A DNA stretch of 64,000 bases from NCBI GenBank assembly GCA_018883245.1, contig VEQL01000013.1, positions 1 through 64,000 on the forward strand, written 5' to 3'. Made by a program: the position numbers and the translations under genes. Positions 26,384 to 35,252 of this stretch are shown one piece after another; within the stretch, counting starts at the first letter, position 1, and every line of letters starts with the position of its first letter. The DNA comes from Chthoniobacterales bacterium. GTDB taxonomy: Bacteria; Verrucomicrobiota; Verrucomicrobiia; Chthoniobacterales; JACTMZ01. The notes under the pieces were generated by a model. That model did no database searches, was not told the DNA's origin, and worked only from the letters and a program-made list of their open reading frames with translations.

Positions 26384-27219
26384 GCAAGGCGGACCTCGAG
26401 CGTTTGCGCGCCACCCCCGACGTGGCGCCGTGGCGGCTGCGCTGGGCGGAGTTCCTAGAAACGCCGCGCTTCGAGCACTTCATCGTCGCGGTCATCCTGG
26501 TCAATGCCGTCGTGCTCGGCCTCGAGACGAGCAAAGGCGCAGTGGCTTCGTTCGGGCCCTGGCTCGTGGCCATCGACAAGCTGTGTCTCGTTGTTTTCTG
26601 TCTCGAGATCGGCGCACGCTTGATGGCCTACCGCCGGGCGTTCTGGCGCAGCGGGTGGAATATCTTTGACTTCGCCGTTGTCGCGGTGGCCCTCGTGCCG
26701 GGCGCAGGTCCGTGGGCCGTGCTGCGCTCGCTGCGGGTGCTGCGGGTCATGCGCCTGCTCACCGTCATCCCGTCGCTGCGCAAAGTGGTGGCCGCGTTTT
26801 TGCACGCCATCCCCGGACTCGGCGGCGTCCTGCTGCTGATGTGCGTGTTCCTATACACCTCGGCCGTGCTGGCGGTGAATCTCTTCGGCGAAAAATTTCC
26901 GCAATGGTTCGGAACACTCGGCGGCAGTCTCTTTTCGCTGTTCCAAATCCTCACACTCGAGGGTTGGGCGGATATGGCGCGCGAAATCATGGCCGTCTAT
27001 CCGTGGGCGCCGCTTTTTTTCATTCCGTTCATCATCGTCGCCACCTTCACCGTGCTGAACCTGTTCATCGGCATCATCGTCTCGACCATGCAGGAACTCG
27101 CGACCAAGCCCGAGGACGCCGGGGGCACCCAGGAATCTGCCACCGAAATCCTGCAGCGTCTTGAACCGGATCTGAAGAAGCTCCTGCAGCAACTGCCGCG
27201 GGGGCAGGCGCGGGATTGA
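26380..27219 (+). CDS. Voltage-gated-type cation channel (NaChBac-like single domain)
   Basis: 279 residues from a GTG overlapping the terC stop; the longer frame to 25573 is a shadow of terC. Helices S1-S6 can be followed. S4 carries Arg every third residue (R116, R119, R122, R125 in VLRSLRVLRVMRLL). The pore has LTLEGWAD at 191-198, matching the selectivity filter of bacterial sodium channels (TLESW) with Gly instead of Ser. S6 is FTVLNLFIGIIVSTMQ, followed by a coiled-coil-like tail ending in Gly/Gln/Arg. Translational coupling to a TerC protein is unusual. Sodium, calcium or manganese selectivity cannot be read off. Confidence 0.88.
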   Translation: MSKADLERLRATPDVAPWRLRWAEFLETPRFEHFIVAVILVNAVVLGLETSKGAVASFGPWLVAIDKLCLVVFCLEIGARLMAYRRAFWRSGWNIFDFAVVAVALVPGAGPWAVLRSLRVLRVMRLLTVIPSLRKVVAAFLHAIPGLGGVLLLMCVFLYTSAVLAVNLFGEKFPQWFGTLGGSLFSLFQILTLEGWADMAREIMAVYPWAPLFFIPFIIVATFTVLNLFIGIIVSTMQELATKPEDAGGTQESATEILQRLEPDLKKLLQQLPRGQARD

Positions 27220-27463
27220 TTCCGCGCCCGCAGCCGGATAAGGACTTCCCCTTCCCATGAATTCATCCAGACCCGCGTGGCGGGTTGTCTGCATCCCCAG
27301 CTTGCGGGACCTGGGCTGTGGGGGGCAGCAGTTCGTCGATTGGGGCATGCCGCCCCTCAACTGTCAAATGGCCGGCATCGCCAACGGTCTCGTCAGACTC
27401 GAGGAAACCCACGGCAAGAACCTCCATTACCACGGGGTCATTTGATCCCGGGGGAAACGACGT
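27220..27463 (+). other. Intergenic gap with no clear gene
   Basis: 244 bases between the channel and the TerC fusion gene. A 62-codon ORF (27257-27445) fills most of it, but it has no recognisable composition or family and its codon pattern is unlike its neighbours. Short inverted repeats (for example GACCCGC/GCGGGTT near 27270) occur. I looked for a yybP-ykoY manganese riboswitch, common upstream of terC genes, and did not see its conserved loops. It may simply be leader and promoter sequence. Confidence 0.4.
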
Positions 27464-29356
27464 ATGGATACCAATCTCATGCTTTGGGGCGGATTTTTCC
27501 TCTTCGTGCTGCTGATGCTCGCCTTGGATTTCATTACCGCCCACCGCAAGCCCCATGTCATCGACACGCGTGAGGCTTTCATCCTCTACGGTTTCTGGAC
27601 GGGATTGGCCCTGCTCTTCAACGCGGGAATTTTCCTCTTCCACGAGCGCGGCACCGATGCGGGCTTGGAATTTTTCACCGGCTTCCTCGTCGAAAAATCG
27701 CTGAGCATCGACAACGTTTTCGTTTTCGTTCTCATCTTCAATTACTTCCGGGTTCCGGCGGTCTTCCAGCACAAGATCCTCTTTTTGGGGATTTTCGGGG
27801 CGATCGTCCTGCGCGCCGCCTTCATCCTCGGCGGACTCGCGCTGCTCGAGCGCTTCCACTGGCTGATGTATGTGTTCGGCGCGCTCCTCGTGTTTACCGG
27901 CATCAGCATGATGCGGAACAAAGACACGGAGACCGACCCGGAGAAAAACTGGGTGATCCGCCTTTTCCGCAGCTGGTTTCCGGTGAGCAAGGAATACGAC
28001 GAGGGACGATTTTTCACAAGGCGCTGGGGCGCCCTGGCCGCCACACCGCTCTTCGTCGCTCTGCTGGCCATCGAGTCTTCGGACATCGTCTTCGCCGTCG
28101 ATTCCATCCCGGCCATTTTCGCCATCAGCCGCGACCCGTTCATTGTTTTCACCTCGAACATCTTCGCCATGCTGGGCTTGCGATCGCTCTATTTCGCCGT
28201 TTCCGGCGTGATGCGCATGTTCCACGCCCTGCATTACGGCTTCGCGTCGATCATCCTGATCCTCGGCGTGAAGATGCTGGTCAGCGACTACTACGAAGTC
28301 CCGGTGGCAGCGTCGCTCATCCTCATCCTCGTCATACTGCTCGTCTGCATCATCGTTTCGCTGCTACTGCCCCGCGAAGAAGAGCTCAAGATGCACTTCG
28401 AACGTCCCGAGAAACTCGGCCTCATGCCGTTCCGGCGCCTGCTGCTCATCGAGAACGTGGTCGACATGGCCGAGATCACAGTGCGCGATTCGATGCGGCG
28501 ATGCAGCGGGGTCAGACACCTGCGCCTGGACTGGCCGTGGTCCTACAACCTCGCCGCGATCCACGAGTCCCGCTACTCACGCTACCCCCTGCTGGCAAAA
28601 GAACACAGCAAACCACTGGGGGTTATTCTGCTCAAAGATCTCGCCCTGCGCCATGGCTGGCCGGAGCTGCGCTCCTCCGAACTGCGCGAGTTCGTGCGCC
28701 CGGCGCTGGAATTGCCCGAGGACATGCCACTCGATGACGCACTGTCCAAATTCCAGCGCGGCAACCAGCACATGGCTTTTGTCACCGGCGCCGACGGCGC
28801 GTGGACCGGCATCATCACGCTCGAGGACGTCCTCGAGGAATTGGTGGGAAAGATCAGCGACGAGTCCGACACCGACCGCACCGGAAAAACCATTTCGCTG
28901 GCCGACGCCGTCACACCGGGGCGCATCGTGCTCGATGTCCAGGCGCCCAACCTCGAAGAAGCGATCGAGAAGATCGTGACGGCTGTGCCGCTCGACCAAC
29001 TCCCGGCCGACGGGCGCAAAATCATCACCCAGGTTTTGCAGCGCGAAGCGGCCATGACCACCTACCTCGGGCACGGCTTGGCCATCCCGCACTGCCGGTT
29101 GGACTCCATCGATGCGCCGGTCCTGATCTTCGCCCGCTCCGAGGAGGGCATTCCCGTTCCCGGAAGCAACGAACGCATCCACATGGTCTTCCTCCTCATC
29201 ACCCCGCAAAGCGTCGCCCGCATCCAGCCGCGTTTCCTCGCCGACATTGTCGGCCTCGTGGACAGCGAATACGTCACCGACCGCCTCAAACAGGCCTCCG
29301 ACCCGGAGGAAGTCATCGAAGCCATCCGCGACGGACTCCAAGTGGTGCTCGACTGA
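27464..29356 (+). CDS. TerC membrane protein fused to CBS pair and PTS EIIA domain (TerC paralogue 2)
   Basis: 630 residues. Residues 1-305 are a complete TerC domain (VEKSLSIDNVFVFVLIF near 76, VFAVDSIPAIFAISRDPFIVFTSN near 209). Residues 335-470 form a CBS pair (EITVRDSMRR to WTGIITLEDVLEELVGKI), as in CorC and Mg/Co efflux proteins. Residues 482-630 are a PTS EIIA type-2 domain with its phospho-site His543 in LGHGLAIPHCRLD. CBS domains usually bind adenine nucleotides, and EIIA is phosphorylated by HPr/EI. The protein therefore looks like a metal transporter gated by energy or PTS state. I know no described protein with this exact order. Confidence 0.88.
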   Translation: MDTNLMLWGGFFLFVLLMLALDFITAHRKPHVIDTREAFILYGFWTGLALLFNAGIFLFHERGTDAGLEFFTGFLVEKSLSIDNVFVFVLIFNYFRVPAVFQHKILFLGIFGAIVLRAAFILGGLALLERFHWLMYVFGALLVFTGISMMRNKDTETDPEKNWVIRLFRSWFPVSKEYDEGRFFTRRWGALAATPLFVALLAIESSDIVFAVDSIPAIFAISRDPFIVFTSNIFAMLGLRSLYFAVSGVMRMFHALHYGFASIILILGVKMLVSDYYEVPVAASLILILVILLVCIIVSLLLPREEELKMHFERPEKLGLMPFRRLLLIENVVDMAEITVRDSMRRCSGVRHLRLDWPWSYNLAAIHESRYSRYPLLAKEHSKPLGVILLKDLALRHGWPELRSSELREFVRPALELPEDMPLDDALSKFQRGNQHMAFVTGADGAWTGIITLEDVLEELVGKISDESDTDRTGKTISLADAVTPGRIVLDVQAPNLEEAIEKIVTAVPLDQLPADGRKIITQVLQREAAMTTYLGHGLAIPHCRLDSIDAPVLIFARSEEGIPVPGSNERIHMVFLLITPQSVARIQPRFLADIVGLVDSEYVTDRLKQASDPEEVIEAIRDGLQVVLD

Positions 29357-29414
29357 GGCCGGCCTGCACCGTGACTGTCGTTGACAGCATGGGCAGGTCT
29401 GATATGCCCACTGC

Positions 29415-30434
29415 ATGTTGTTTCCTTTCGCGGAATACTGGTGGTTCTATGTGGCCTTCACGGCATTCGTGTTGGTTGTGCTCGCTCTGGATCTGGGCGT
29501 TTTTCACCGCGAGGCGCATGAAGTCGGGTTTCGCGAGGCGTTGGCTTGGAGCATCGTCTGGGTGGTGCTGGCCCTCCTCTTCGGGTGGGGCTTTTACAGC
29601 TACGCGGCGTGGAAATTCCCGCAGGACCCGCGACTGCTGGCGCTGCCGGGATTCGATCCATCCGCCGCCGCGTGGCAAAGCGGCCTGGAATATCTGACCG
29701 GCTACATCATCGAAAAGTCCCTCGCGGTGGACAACATCTTCGTCTTTGTCGTCGTCTTCACCTTTTTCGCCATCCCGGCCAAATACCAGCACCGCGTCCT
29801 CTTCTTCGGCATCATCGGCGCGCTTTTCTTCCGCATTGTGTTCATCGCGTTGGGCTCCGTGCTCATGCAATACAAGTGGATCGTCATCACGTTCGGGATT
29901 TTCCTGATCGCCACGGGTTTCAAGATCCTCTTCGCCCCGGAAAAACCGATCGACCCGACGAAAAATCCGCTCATCCGCCTGCTGAAAAAATTTCTCCCTG
30001 TCACCCCGCATCTCGAGGGCCAGAAATTTTTCATCCGCAAGGAGGGCATGCTCCACGCCACCCCGCTTTTCATCGCGCTGGTCTTCATCGAGCTGTCCGA
30101 CATCATTTTCGCCGTCGATTCGGTGCCGGCCATCTTCGCCGTGACCAAGGAACCGCTCATCGTCTTCACCTCGAACGTTTTCGCCATCCTCGGGCTGCGT
30201 GCCATGTATTTCCTCCTCGCCGGCGTCGTGGACAAATTCCGCTTCCTCAAATACGGACTGGGCGTCGTGCTGATTTTCGTCGGCCTGAAAATGGCCTGGC
30301 TGAACAACCTCTTCGGCGGCAAATTCCCCATCACGTGGTCGCTGGGCTTCATTGTCACGGTGATCAGTCTTTCGGTCGCCGCTTCTTGGTTGATTCCGCA
30401 ACAAACAACGCGGCACACGCCGCCGCAATCGTGA
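29415..30434 (+). CDS. TerC family membrane protein (TerC paralogue 3)
   Basis: 339 residues. Same helix plan as the TerC at 25451: LALDLGVFHREAH near 24, IIEKSLAVDNIFVFVVVFTFF and IIFAVDSVPAIFAVTKEPLIVFTSN. It carries an extra loop of about 20 residues near 55-80 (KFPQDPRLLALPGFDPS) and a short hydrophilic C-terminal tail. Distinct from paralogues 2 and 4. The ATG at 29415 follows the previous stop by 58 bases, with no terminator in between. Confidence 0.92.
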   Translation: MLFPFAEYWWFYVAFTAFVLVVLALDLGVFHREAHEVGFREALAWSIVWVVLALLFGWGFYSYAAWKFPQDPRLLALPGFDPSAAAWQSGLEYLTGYIIEKSLAVDNIFVFVVVFTFFAIPAKYQHRVLFFGIIGALFFRIVFIALGSVLMQYKWIVITFGIFLIATGFKILFAPEKPIDPTKNPLIRLLKKFLPVTPHLEGQKFFIRKEGMLHATPLFIALVFIELSDIIFAVDSVPAIFAVTKEPLIVFTSNVFAILGLRAMYFLLAGVVDKFRFLKYGLGVVLIFVGLKMAWLNNLFGGKFPITWSLGFIVTVISLSVAASWLIPQQTTRHTPPQS

Positions 30435-30473
30435 GCCGCGCCGCCGTGCGATCCGGAGCCGCCTGAGTATTCC

Positions 30474-32276
30474 GTGGAAATTCATCGTCCCCGCACCCTC
30501 GGCTGGCGCCGCGCCGCCTGTCTCCTTTACGGCGACTGGGGCACGAGCAAGGCCTACGTTATCGGGCTGGCCTTTGCCGTCATGGGCTTCGCTTCGTTGC
30601 CCATCGTGCTGGCCGTATGCGCGCTCAGTCTGATCGTCGGGCTCAATTACATCATCATTTGCCGGTGCTTTCCCGCGGGCGGAGGCGTGTATTCGGCCGC
30701 GCGGCCGCATGGCCGGCTCCTGGCGGTGGTCGGGGCGCTGATGCTGATCGCCGACTTCACCGTGACAGCAGCCCTGAGCACGTGGGCAGCCCTGAGCTAT
30801 CTCAATGTCCCCGCGGAGTGGATCCCTGCCGCCGCAATCGCCGTCATCATCCTGTTCGGCGCACTCAATTACTATGGACCGCACCACAGCGGGACCCTGG
30901 CGGTGGTCTTGGCCATACCCGTCGTCTCATCCGTGGTGGGCATCATCGCGCTTTCCATACCACATCTCAGCTTCCGCGGTCTCGAACTCCCCCACGCGAG
31001 CTTCTACCCGAACTGGGTGGCGTTCACGGGGGTCATTCTGGCGCTGAGCGGTGTCGAGGCCATCGCCACGTTGACCGGCGTGCTCAAGGCGGACAAAGGC
31101 TCGCCCCCGGACAGTCCGCGCGTGGTCAAGAACGCCACCAAAGCCATCGTCCCGGTCGCGCTTGAAGTGAGCGTCGGCACCGCCCTGCTGGCCTGGGCCG
31201 TGCTGTCGCTACCGCACGAACTCAAGGACCAGATGCTCGAGCGCCGCGACGACATCCTGCGGTTTGCCGCGGAGCATTACGCCACGGCGGCATTCGGGCC
31301 GGCCGGCGGGAAAATTTTCGGTCTTTTTGTCGGGATCGCCTTCGCCCTGCTCCTGCTCAGCGCGGTGAACACCGTGGTCGCGGCACTCATCGGCCTCATG
31401 TTCCGCATGAGCGGTGACAACGAGATGCCCCGGAGTTTCACGAGGCTCAATCGCCACGGTGTCCCCACCATCCCGCTTGCCGTGTCGGTCGTGCTGCCCG
31501 TGCTCGTGCTCCTGATCGCACCTGGACTCGAGGCGCTGGCCGGCCTCTATGCCATCGGCGTGGTCGGGGCCATCGCGGTCGATCTCGGCTCGACCGCCTT
31601 CAACCGTGCGCTCCCCATCGGCTGGCCGTCGCGCATCGTCATGGGCGCGACTTTCGCGCTGCTCTGCTGTGTCTGGCTCACCCTCGCCCACACCAAGCCC
31701 GATGCCCTGTTCTTCGTCACCTGTGTGATGATCCTCGGTCTCGCTTTGCGCGCGTGGAGCCAGAAGCACAAAGGCATCACGACTGTCACCGTGCCGCAGA
31801 AGGTGGCCGCCATGGTCGAATCGGTCGAGTTGGAGAAGCTCAAGCCCGGCTCGCTCGAAGGCGGAAAAATCCTGCTCTGCCTGCGCGGCGTCACGCCGGT
31901 GCTGAAATTCGCGGTCGAGACGGCAAAGCTGCGCGGCGCCGCGCTCTACATCCTCTACGTGCGCGAGGTCGCCGTGGCATTCGGCGCTTCCGCCGAGGGC
32001 GCCAAGGCGCGTTGGCAGGACGATCCCGAAGCGGCGCTCATCATGAAAACGGCGCGCACCGTGGGCGAAGAAGCCGGGGTGAACGTCGTTCCCGTTTACG
32101 CCGTGGCCGAGAGCGCCGGCGCGGCGATCGTTGATGTCGCGGCCACCTTGGGCGTCGACGAACTGTTCCTCGGCGCCTCCGGGCACTCCGCCCTCGCCCA
32201 CCTCCTGCACGGCAGCGTGGTGCAGCAGGTTGTGAAGAACCTGCCGGACGAGATCGGGCTTGTCATAAGGGGCTGA
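30474..32276 (+). CDS. APC-superfamily permease with C-terminal UspA domain
   Basis: 600 residues from GTG 30474. Residues 1-430 are an APC-type amino-acid/cation permease with about twelve helices; the N-terminus (GWRRAACLLYGDWGTSKAYVIGLAF) carries the GDWG substrate-site segment of KUP/APC relatives. Residues about 450-600 are a universal stress protein domain ending GVDELFLGASGHSALAHLLHGSVVQQVVKNLP, with the G-x2-G-x9-G-S/T ATP-binding signature. The order resembles cation-amino acid transporters with sensory tails. The substrate is unknown. It sits between two terC genes, consistent with an ion homeostasis role. Confidence 0.88.
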   Translation: MEIHRPRTLGWRRAACLLYGDWGTSKAYVIGLAFAVMGFASLPIVLAVCALSLIVGLNYIIICRCFPAGGGVYSAARPHGRLLAVVGALMLIADFTVTAALSTWAALSYLNVPAEWIPAAAIAVIILFGALNYYGPHHSGTLAVVLAIPVVSSVVGIIALSIPHLSFRGLELPHASFYPNWVAFTGVILALSGVEAIATLTGVLKADKGSPPDSPRVVKNATKAIVPVALEVSVGTALLAWAVLSLPHELKDQMLERRDDILRFAAEHYATAAFGPAGGKIFGLFVGIAFALLLLSAVNTVVAALIGLMFRMSGDNEMPRSFTRLNRHGVPTIPLAVSVVLPVLVLLIAPGLEALAGLYAIGVVGAIAVDLGSTAFNRALPIGWPSRIVMGATFALLCCVWLTLAHTKPDALFFVTCVMILGLALRAWSQKHKGITTVTVPQKVAAMVESVELEKLKPGSLEGGKILLCLRGVTPVLKFAVETAKLRGAALYILYVREVAVAFGASAEGAKARWQDDPEAALIMKTARTVGEEAGVNVVPVYAVAESAGAAIVDVAATLGVDELFLGASGHSALAHLLHGSVVQQVVKNLPDEIGLVIRG

Positions 32277-32293
32277 ACCCATCGCGCCGCGGA

Positions 32294-32926
32294 ATGACAA
32301 CGGACACGCCACATCCCGCGCCCAAGAGACTTTCCGCCGAGCTGCTCGCGTTGGCGGAGGCCGAGGAGCACCATGATCTGACGCTCGGAGCCCTGATGGA
32401 ACGTCTCGAGGGCCGGGTTTACACGCTTTTCCTGTTGCTGCTCTCGCTGCCGATGTGCCAACCGATCCCGCTGCCCGGGTTGTCCACGCCGTTCGGGGTT
32501 GCCATCGCGCTGCTCGGCTTGCGCTTCGCCTTCCGGCAGCACCCTTGGCTGCCCAAGCGCTTCCTTTCGATCAAACTCACCTCGAAATTTTTCCCCGCCG
32601 CGCTGCGCGGCGGCGCAAAAGTTCTGGGAACGATCGAGAGACTGCTGCATCCGCGGATGACCTCCCTGTTCGACTACCGGGCCACGCAATTTTTCGCCGG
32701 CATGGTGATCTGCTTTTGCGGCTTCCTGCTGCTTTTGCCGCTGCCGGTTCCCGGCACCAACACCCTGCCGGCGCTCACCGTCATCTTCACCGCCGCCGCT
32801 TTCTCGGAGCGCGACGGCTACTTTCTGGTTGCGGCAGGCATTGCGTTCGTCGCGACCCTGCTCTTCTTCGGCGCGCTCGCCTGGGGCGGCGTGGAGGCCG
32901 TGTCCTGGCTGGGTCATTCCGTCTGA
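32294..32926 (+). CDS. ExoD family membrane protein
   Basis: 210 residues. The ExoD pattern is visible: LTLGALMERLEGRVYTLFLLLLSLPMCQPIPLPGLSTPFG near the start (split here by context), RQHPWLPKR, and a second half with four hydrophobic helices including LLLLPLPVPGTNTLPALTVIF. ExoD affects exopolysaccharide production and alkaline tolerance in rhizobia; its molecular role is unclear. It precedes the fourth terC gene by 13 bases, so the two are probably cotranscribed. Confidence 0.87.
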   Translation: MTTDTPHPAPKRLSAELLALAEAEEHHDLTLGALMERLEGRVYTLFLLLLSLPMCQPIPLPGLSTPFGVAIALLGLRFAFRQHPWLPKRFLSIKLTSKFFPAALRGGAKVLGTIERLLHPRMTSLFDYRATQFFAGMVICFCGFLLLLPLPVPGTNTLPALTVIFTAAAFSERDGYFLVAAGIAFVATLLFFGALAWGGVEAVSWLGHSV

Positions 32927-32939
32927 GACGTATTTTGCC

Positions 32940-33902
32940 ATGGTTGATCCCGTCACCCTTCTCTGGCTGATCTTCGCCGTTGTGGTGGTCGGGGTCTGCA
33001 CCTTGGATCTGTTTGTCATAACGCACAGCCATTCGCCGGTCGGCGTGGCCAATGCGCTGCGGTGGACGGGCATCTGGGTTGCCCTCGCGATGGGCTTCGG
33101 ATTCGCGATTTATCTTCTGCATCCCAACGGAGGCACGCTTTCCACGCTGTTTATCGCCGGCTACCTCACCGAATACTCTCTTTCGGTGGACAACCTTTTC
33201 GTGTTTATCCTCATTTTTTCCCTGATGGCGGTTCCGGCGGCGGCACAACCGAAGCTCATCAAGGTCGGCATTTACCTGTCCATTCTCCTGCGCATCCTTT
33301 TCATCGTCTTCGGTCTGGCGCTGATCGAGAAATTCCACTGGCTGCTCTACATCTTCGGCGCATTGCTGGTCTGGACGGCCTGGAAAATGCTCGTCGCCGA
33401 CAAGGATGAGCAGGTCAACCCGGAGGGCAACATCCTCTACAAGCTTGCCTCGAAACTGCTGCCCATGCGCCACGTTCCGGACGACAGCCGGCGACTGGTG
33501 ATCAAAGCCGACGGACGCTGGTTCATCACCCCGCTCTTCCTCGTCTTTCTCGTCATCGGCAGCACGGACATCCTTTTTGCCGTCGATTCGATCCCGGCCA
33601 TCATGGGTATCAGCCAGGACCCGTTCGTCGTCATCACCTCGAACATCTTCGCCGTGCTGGGCCTCAACTCACTTTTCTTCGCGCTCCGCGGGGTGATGGG
33701 AATGTTCAAGTTTCTCCAGCACGGCGTGAGCTTCATCCTGTTCTTCATAGGCGCGAAAATGATCGCCAGCGCTTGGCCGCCGGCGGAGCATTGGTTCAAG
33801 CACAACACCTTCTTCTCGCTCATGTTCATCGTGACCGTCCTTGCGCTTTCGATCGTGCTTTCGGTCTGGCACACGCGCACCAACGGGGAGGCCAAGCCGT
33901 GA
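32940..33902 (+). CDS. TerC family membrane protein (TerC paralogue 4)
   Basis: 320 residues from ATG 32940; an in-frame start at 32829 lies in exoD. It is the most divergent TerC in the set: the second motif reads YLTEYSLSVDNLFVFILIF (EYSLS instead of EKSLS), the third DILFAVDSIPAIMGISQDPFVVITSN, and a charged cytoplasmic loop (ADKDEQVNPEGNILYKLASKLL) sits mid-chain. The usual N-terminal acidic helix is CTLDLFVITH. It overlaps the OadG-like gene downstream by 4 bases (GTGA), tying it to a sodium-pump pair. Confidence 0.92.
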   Translation: MVDPVTLLWLIFAVVVVGVCTLDLFVITHSHSPVGVANALRWTGIWVALAMGFGFAIYLLHPNGGTLSTLFIAGYLTEYSLSVDNLFVFILIFSLMAVPAAAQPKLIKVGIYLSILLRILFIVFGLALIEKFHWLLYIFGALLVWTAWKMLVADKDEQVNPEGNILYKLASKLLPMRHVPDDSRRLVIKADGRWFITPLFLVFLVIGSTDILFAVDSIPAIMGISQDPFVVITSNIFAVLGLNSLFFALRGVMGMFKFLQHGVSFILFFIGAKMIASAWPPAEHWFKHNTFFSLMFIVTVLALSIVLSVWHTRTNGEAKP

Positions 33903-34060
33903 GCGACACCATGCTTTTCGGCCTCACCATGCTCGTGGTCGGCATGGGCGGCACGCTGCTCACCCTCGGCGTGATGGCCGGAATTCTGCGCCTTCTCACT
34001 CTGGTATTCCCGGTGAAAGAGGAACCGGATCGACCCGGGCAACCGCAACCGCGGCCATGA
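33899..34060 (+). CDS. OadG-like sodium-pump small subunit
   Basis: 53 residues from GTG 33899, with both ends overlapping neighbours (GTGA with terC, ATGA with the beta subunit). One transmembrane helix, MLVVGMGGTLLTLGVMAGILRLL, then a Pro-rich polar tail. The MLxxGMGxxxLxLxxxxxxL pattern and position directly before an OadB gene fit the gamma subunit of sodium-translocating decarboxylases, which assembles the pump. Too short for independent proof; context decides. Confidence 0.7.
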   Translation: MSDTMLFGLTMLVVGMGGTLLTLGVMAGILRLLTLVFPVKEEPDRPGQPQPRP

Positions 34061-35223
34061 TCGAAGGCGTCATCGGAGGCTTCTCCGCCCTCGGCGAGGG
34101 CTTCCGCCATTTGCTGGCGAACGGCGAAAGCAATCTCGTCATGATCGCCGTGGCGCTTGTGATGTTCTGGCTCGCGATACGCAAGGGCGTGGAGCCTTTG
34201 CTCCTTTTGCCCATCGCCTTCGGGTGCCTGCTCGTCAACCTTCCCCTCAGCGAAGTGATGGACGCGGGCGGCGTGCTCAAGACGATCTACGACTTCGGCA
34301 TCGCCAACGAACTGTTCCCGCTGCTGATTTTCGTCGGAATCGGATCGATGACCGACTTTTCGCCCTTGCTGTCGAGCCCGCGCCTTCTGCTATTCGGTGC
34401 AGCGGGGCAAATCGGGATTTTCCTCACTCTCCTCCTTGCGCTGGGGCTCGGATTCTCCAAAGCGGAAGCGGTTTCCGTCGCGGCGATCGGAGCCTGCGAC
34501 GGACCGACGGTGATCTACGTCTCCAACCTTTTTGCGGAGAAAGGCCAGATCCCCACGGCGATGGTCGGCGCCCTCGCCGTGGCGGCCTATTCTTACATGG
34601 CCTTGGTCCCGATCATCCAGCCGCCGATCATGCGCTTGCTCACCACGCGCCGCGAGCGCGAGATCAAGATGGCAAGCCCGAAAGGCCAAGTCTCCCGGGC
34701 CGCTCTCATCGCGTTCCCCATCGTTGTTGTTGTTCTCACGGGCATCGTCGCCCCCAAGGGCCTTCCACTCATGGGAATGATCATGCTGGGAAATTTCATG
34801 AAGGTGAGCGGCGTCGTGACGCGACTCACCGGCGCGGCGGAAAACGAAATCACCAACGTTGCCACGCTTTTCCTCGGCCTGGCCATCGGAGGAACCATGG
34901 CCGGACCGCAATTTCTCACCAAGGAAACGCTCATGGTTTTCGCCCTCGGTTTCGTCGCGATCGTGATGGACACCATCGGCGGGATCGGGCTGGGCAAACT
35001 CTGGTGCTGGCTGTCCGGAGGCAAGGTCAATCCGCTGGTCGGGGCGGCGGGCATCTCCGCCTACCCGATGGCCGCGCGCCTTGTGCAGACCGAAGGCCAG
35101 CGCTGGAACAAACACAACTTTCTCCTCATGCACGCCATGGCCGCCAACACCGGCGGCCAGGTCGGCTCGGTGATGGCAGCTGCCATCATGCTTTCGGTCC
35201 TGAAGGGATTGGGGATTCTCTGA
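34057..35223 (+). CDS. Sodium-translocating decarboxylase beta subunit (OadB/GcdB/MmdB-like)
   Basis: 388 residues from ATG 34057; an in-frame frame back to 33841 lies in terC. OadB features: IGSMTDFSPLLSSPRLLLFGAAGQIGIFLTL with the conserved Asp near 93, SVAAIGACDGPTVIYVSN (the D of GACDGPT is a known sodium-site residue), and GAAGISAYPMAARLVQ near the end. The subunit couples decarboxylation to sodium export. No alpha (carboxyltransferase) or biotin-carrier subunit is in the window, so the partner enzyme must be elsewhere or the pair has another role. Confidence 0.9.
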   Translation: MIEGVIGGFSALGEGFRHLLANGESNLVMIAVALVMFWLAIRKGVEPLLLLPIAFGCLLVNLPLSEVMDAGGVLKTIYDFGIANELFPLLIFVGIGSMTDFSPLLSSPRLLLFGAAGQIGIFLTLLLALGLGFSKAEAVSVAAIGACDGPTVIYVSNLFAEKGQIPTAMVGALAVAAYSYMALVPIIQPPIMRLLTTRREREIKMASPKGQVSRAALIAFPIVVVVLTGIVAPKGLPLMGMIMLGNFMKVSGVVTRLTGAAENEITNVATLFLGLAIGGTMAGPQFLTKETLMVFALGFVAIVMDTIGGIGLGKLWCWLSGGKVNPLVGAAGISAYPMAARLVQTEGQRWNKHNFLLMHAMAANTGGQVGSVMAAAIMLSVLKGLGIL

Positions 35224-35252
35224 AGGTCTCGGTATCCTGCCGAACCGGAATT

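Noticed and set aside
27257-27445. 62-codon ORF in the gap before the TerC fusion
   Set aside because: No family, unlike neighbours in composition, and within a likely leader; kept only as a note in the gap feature.
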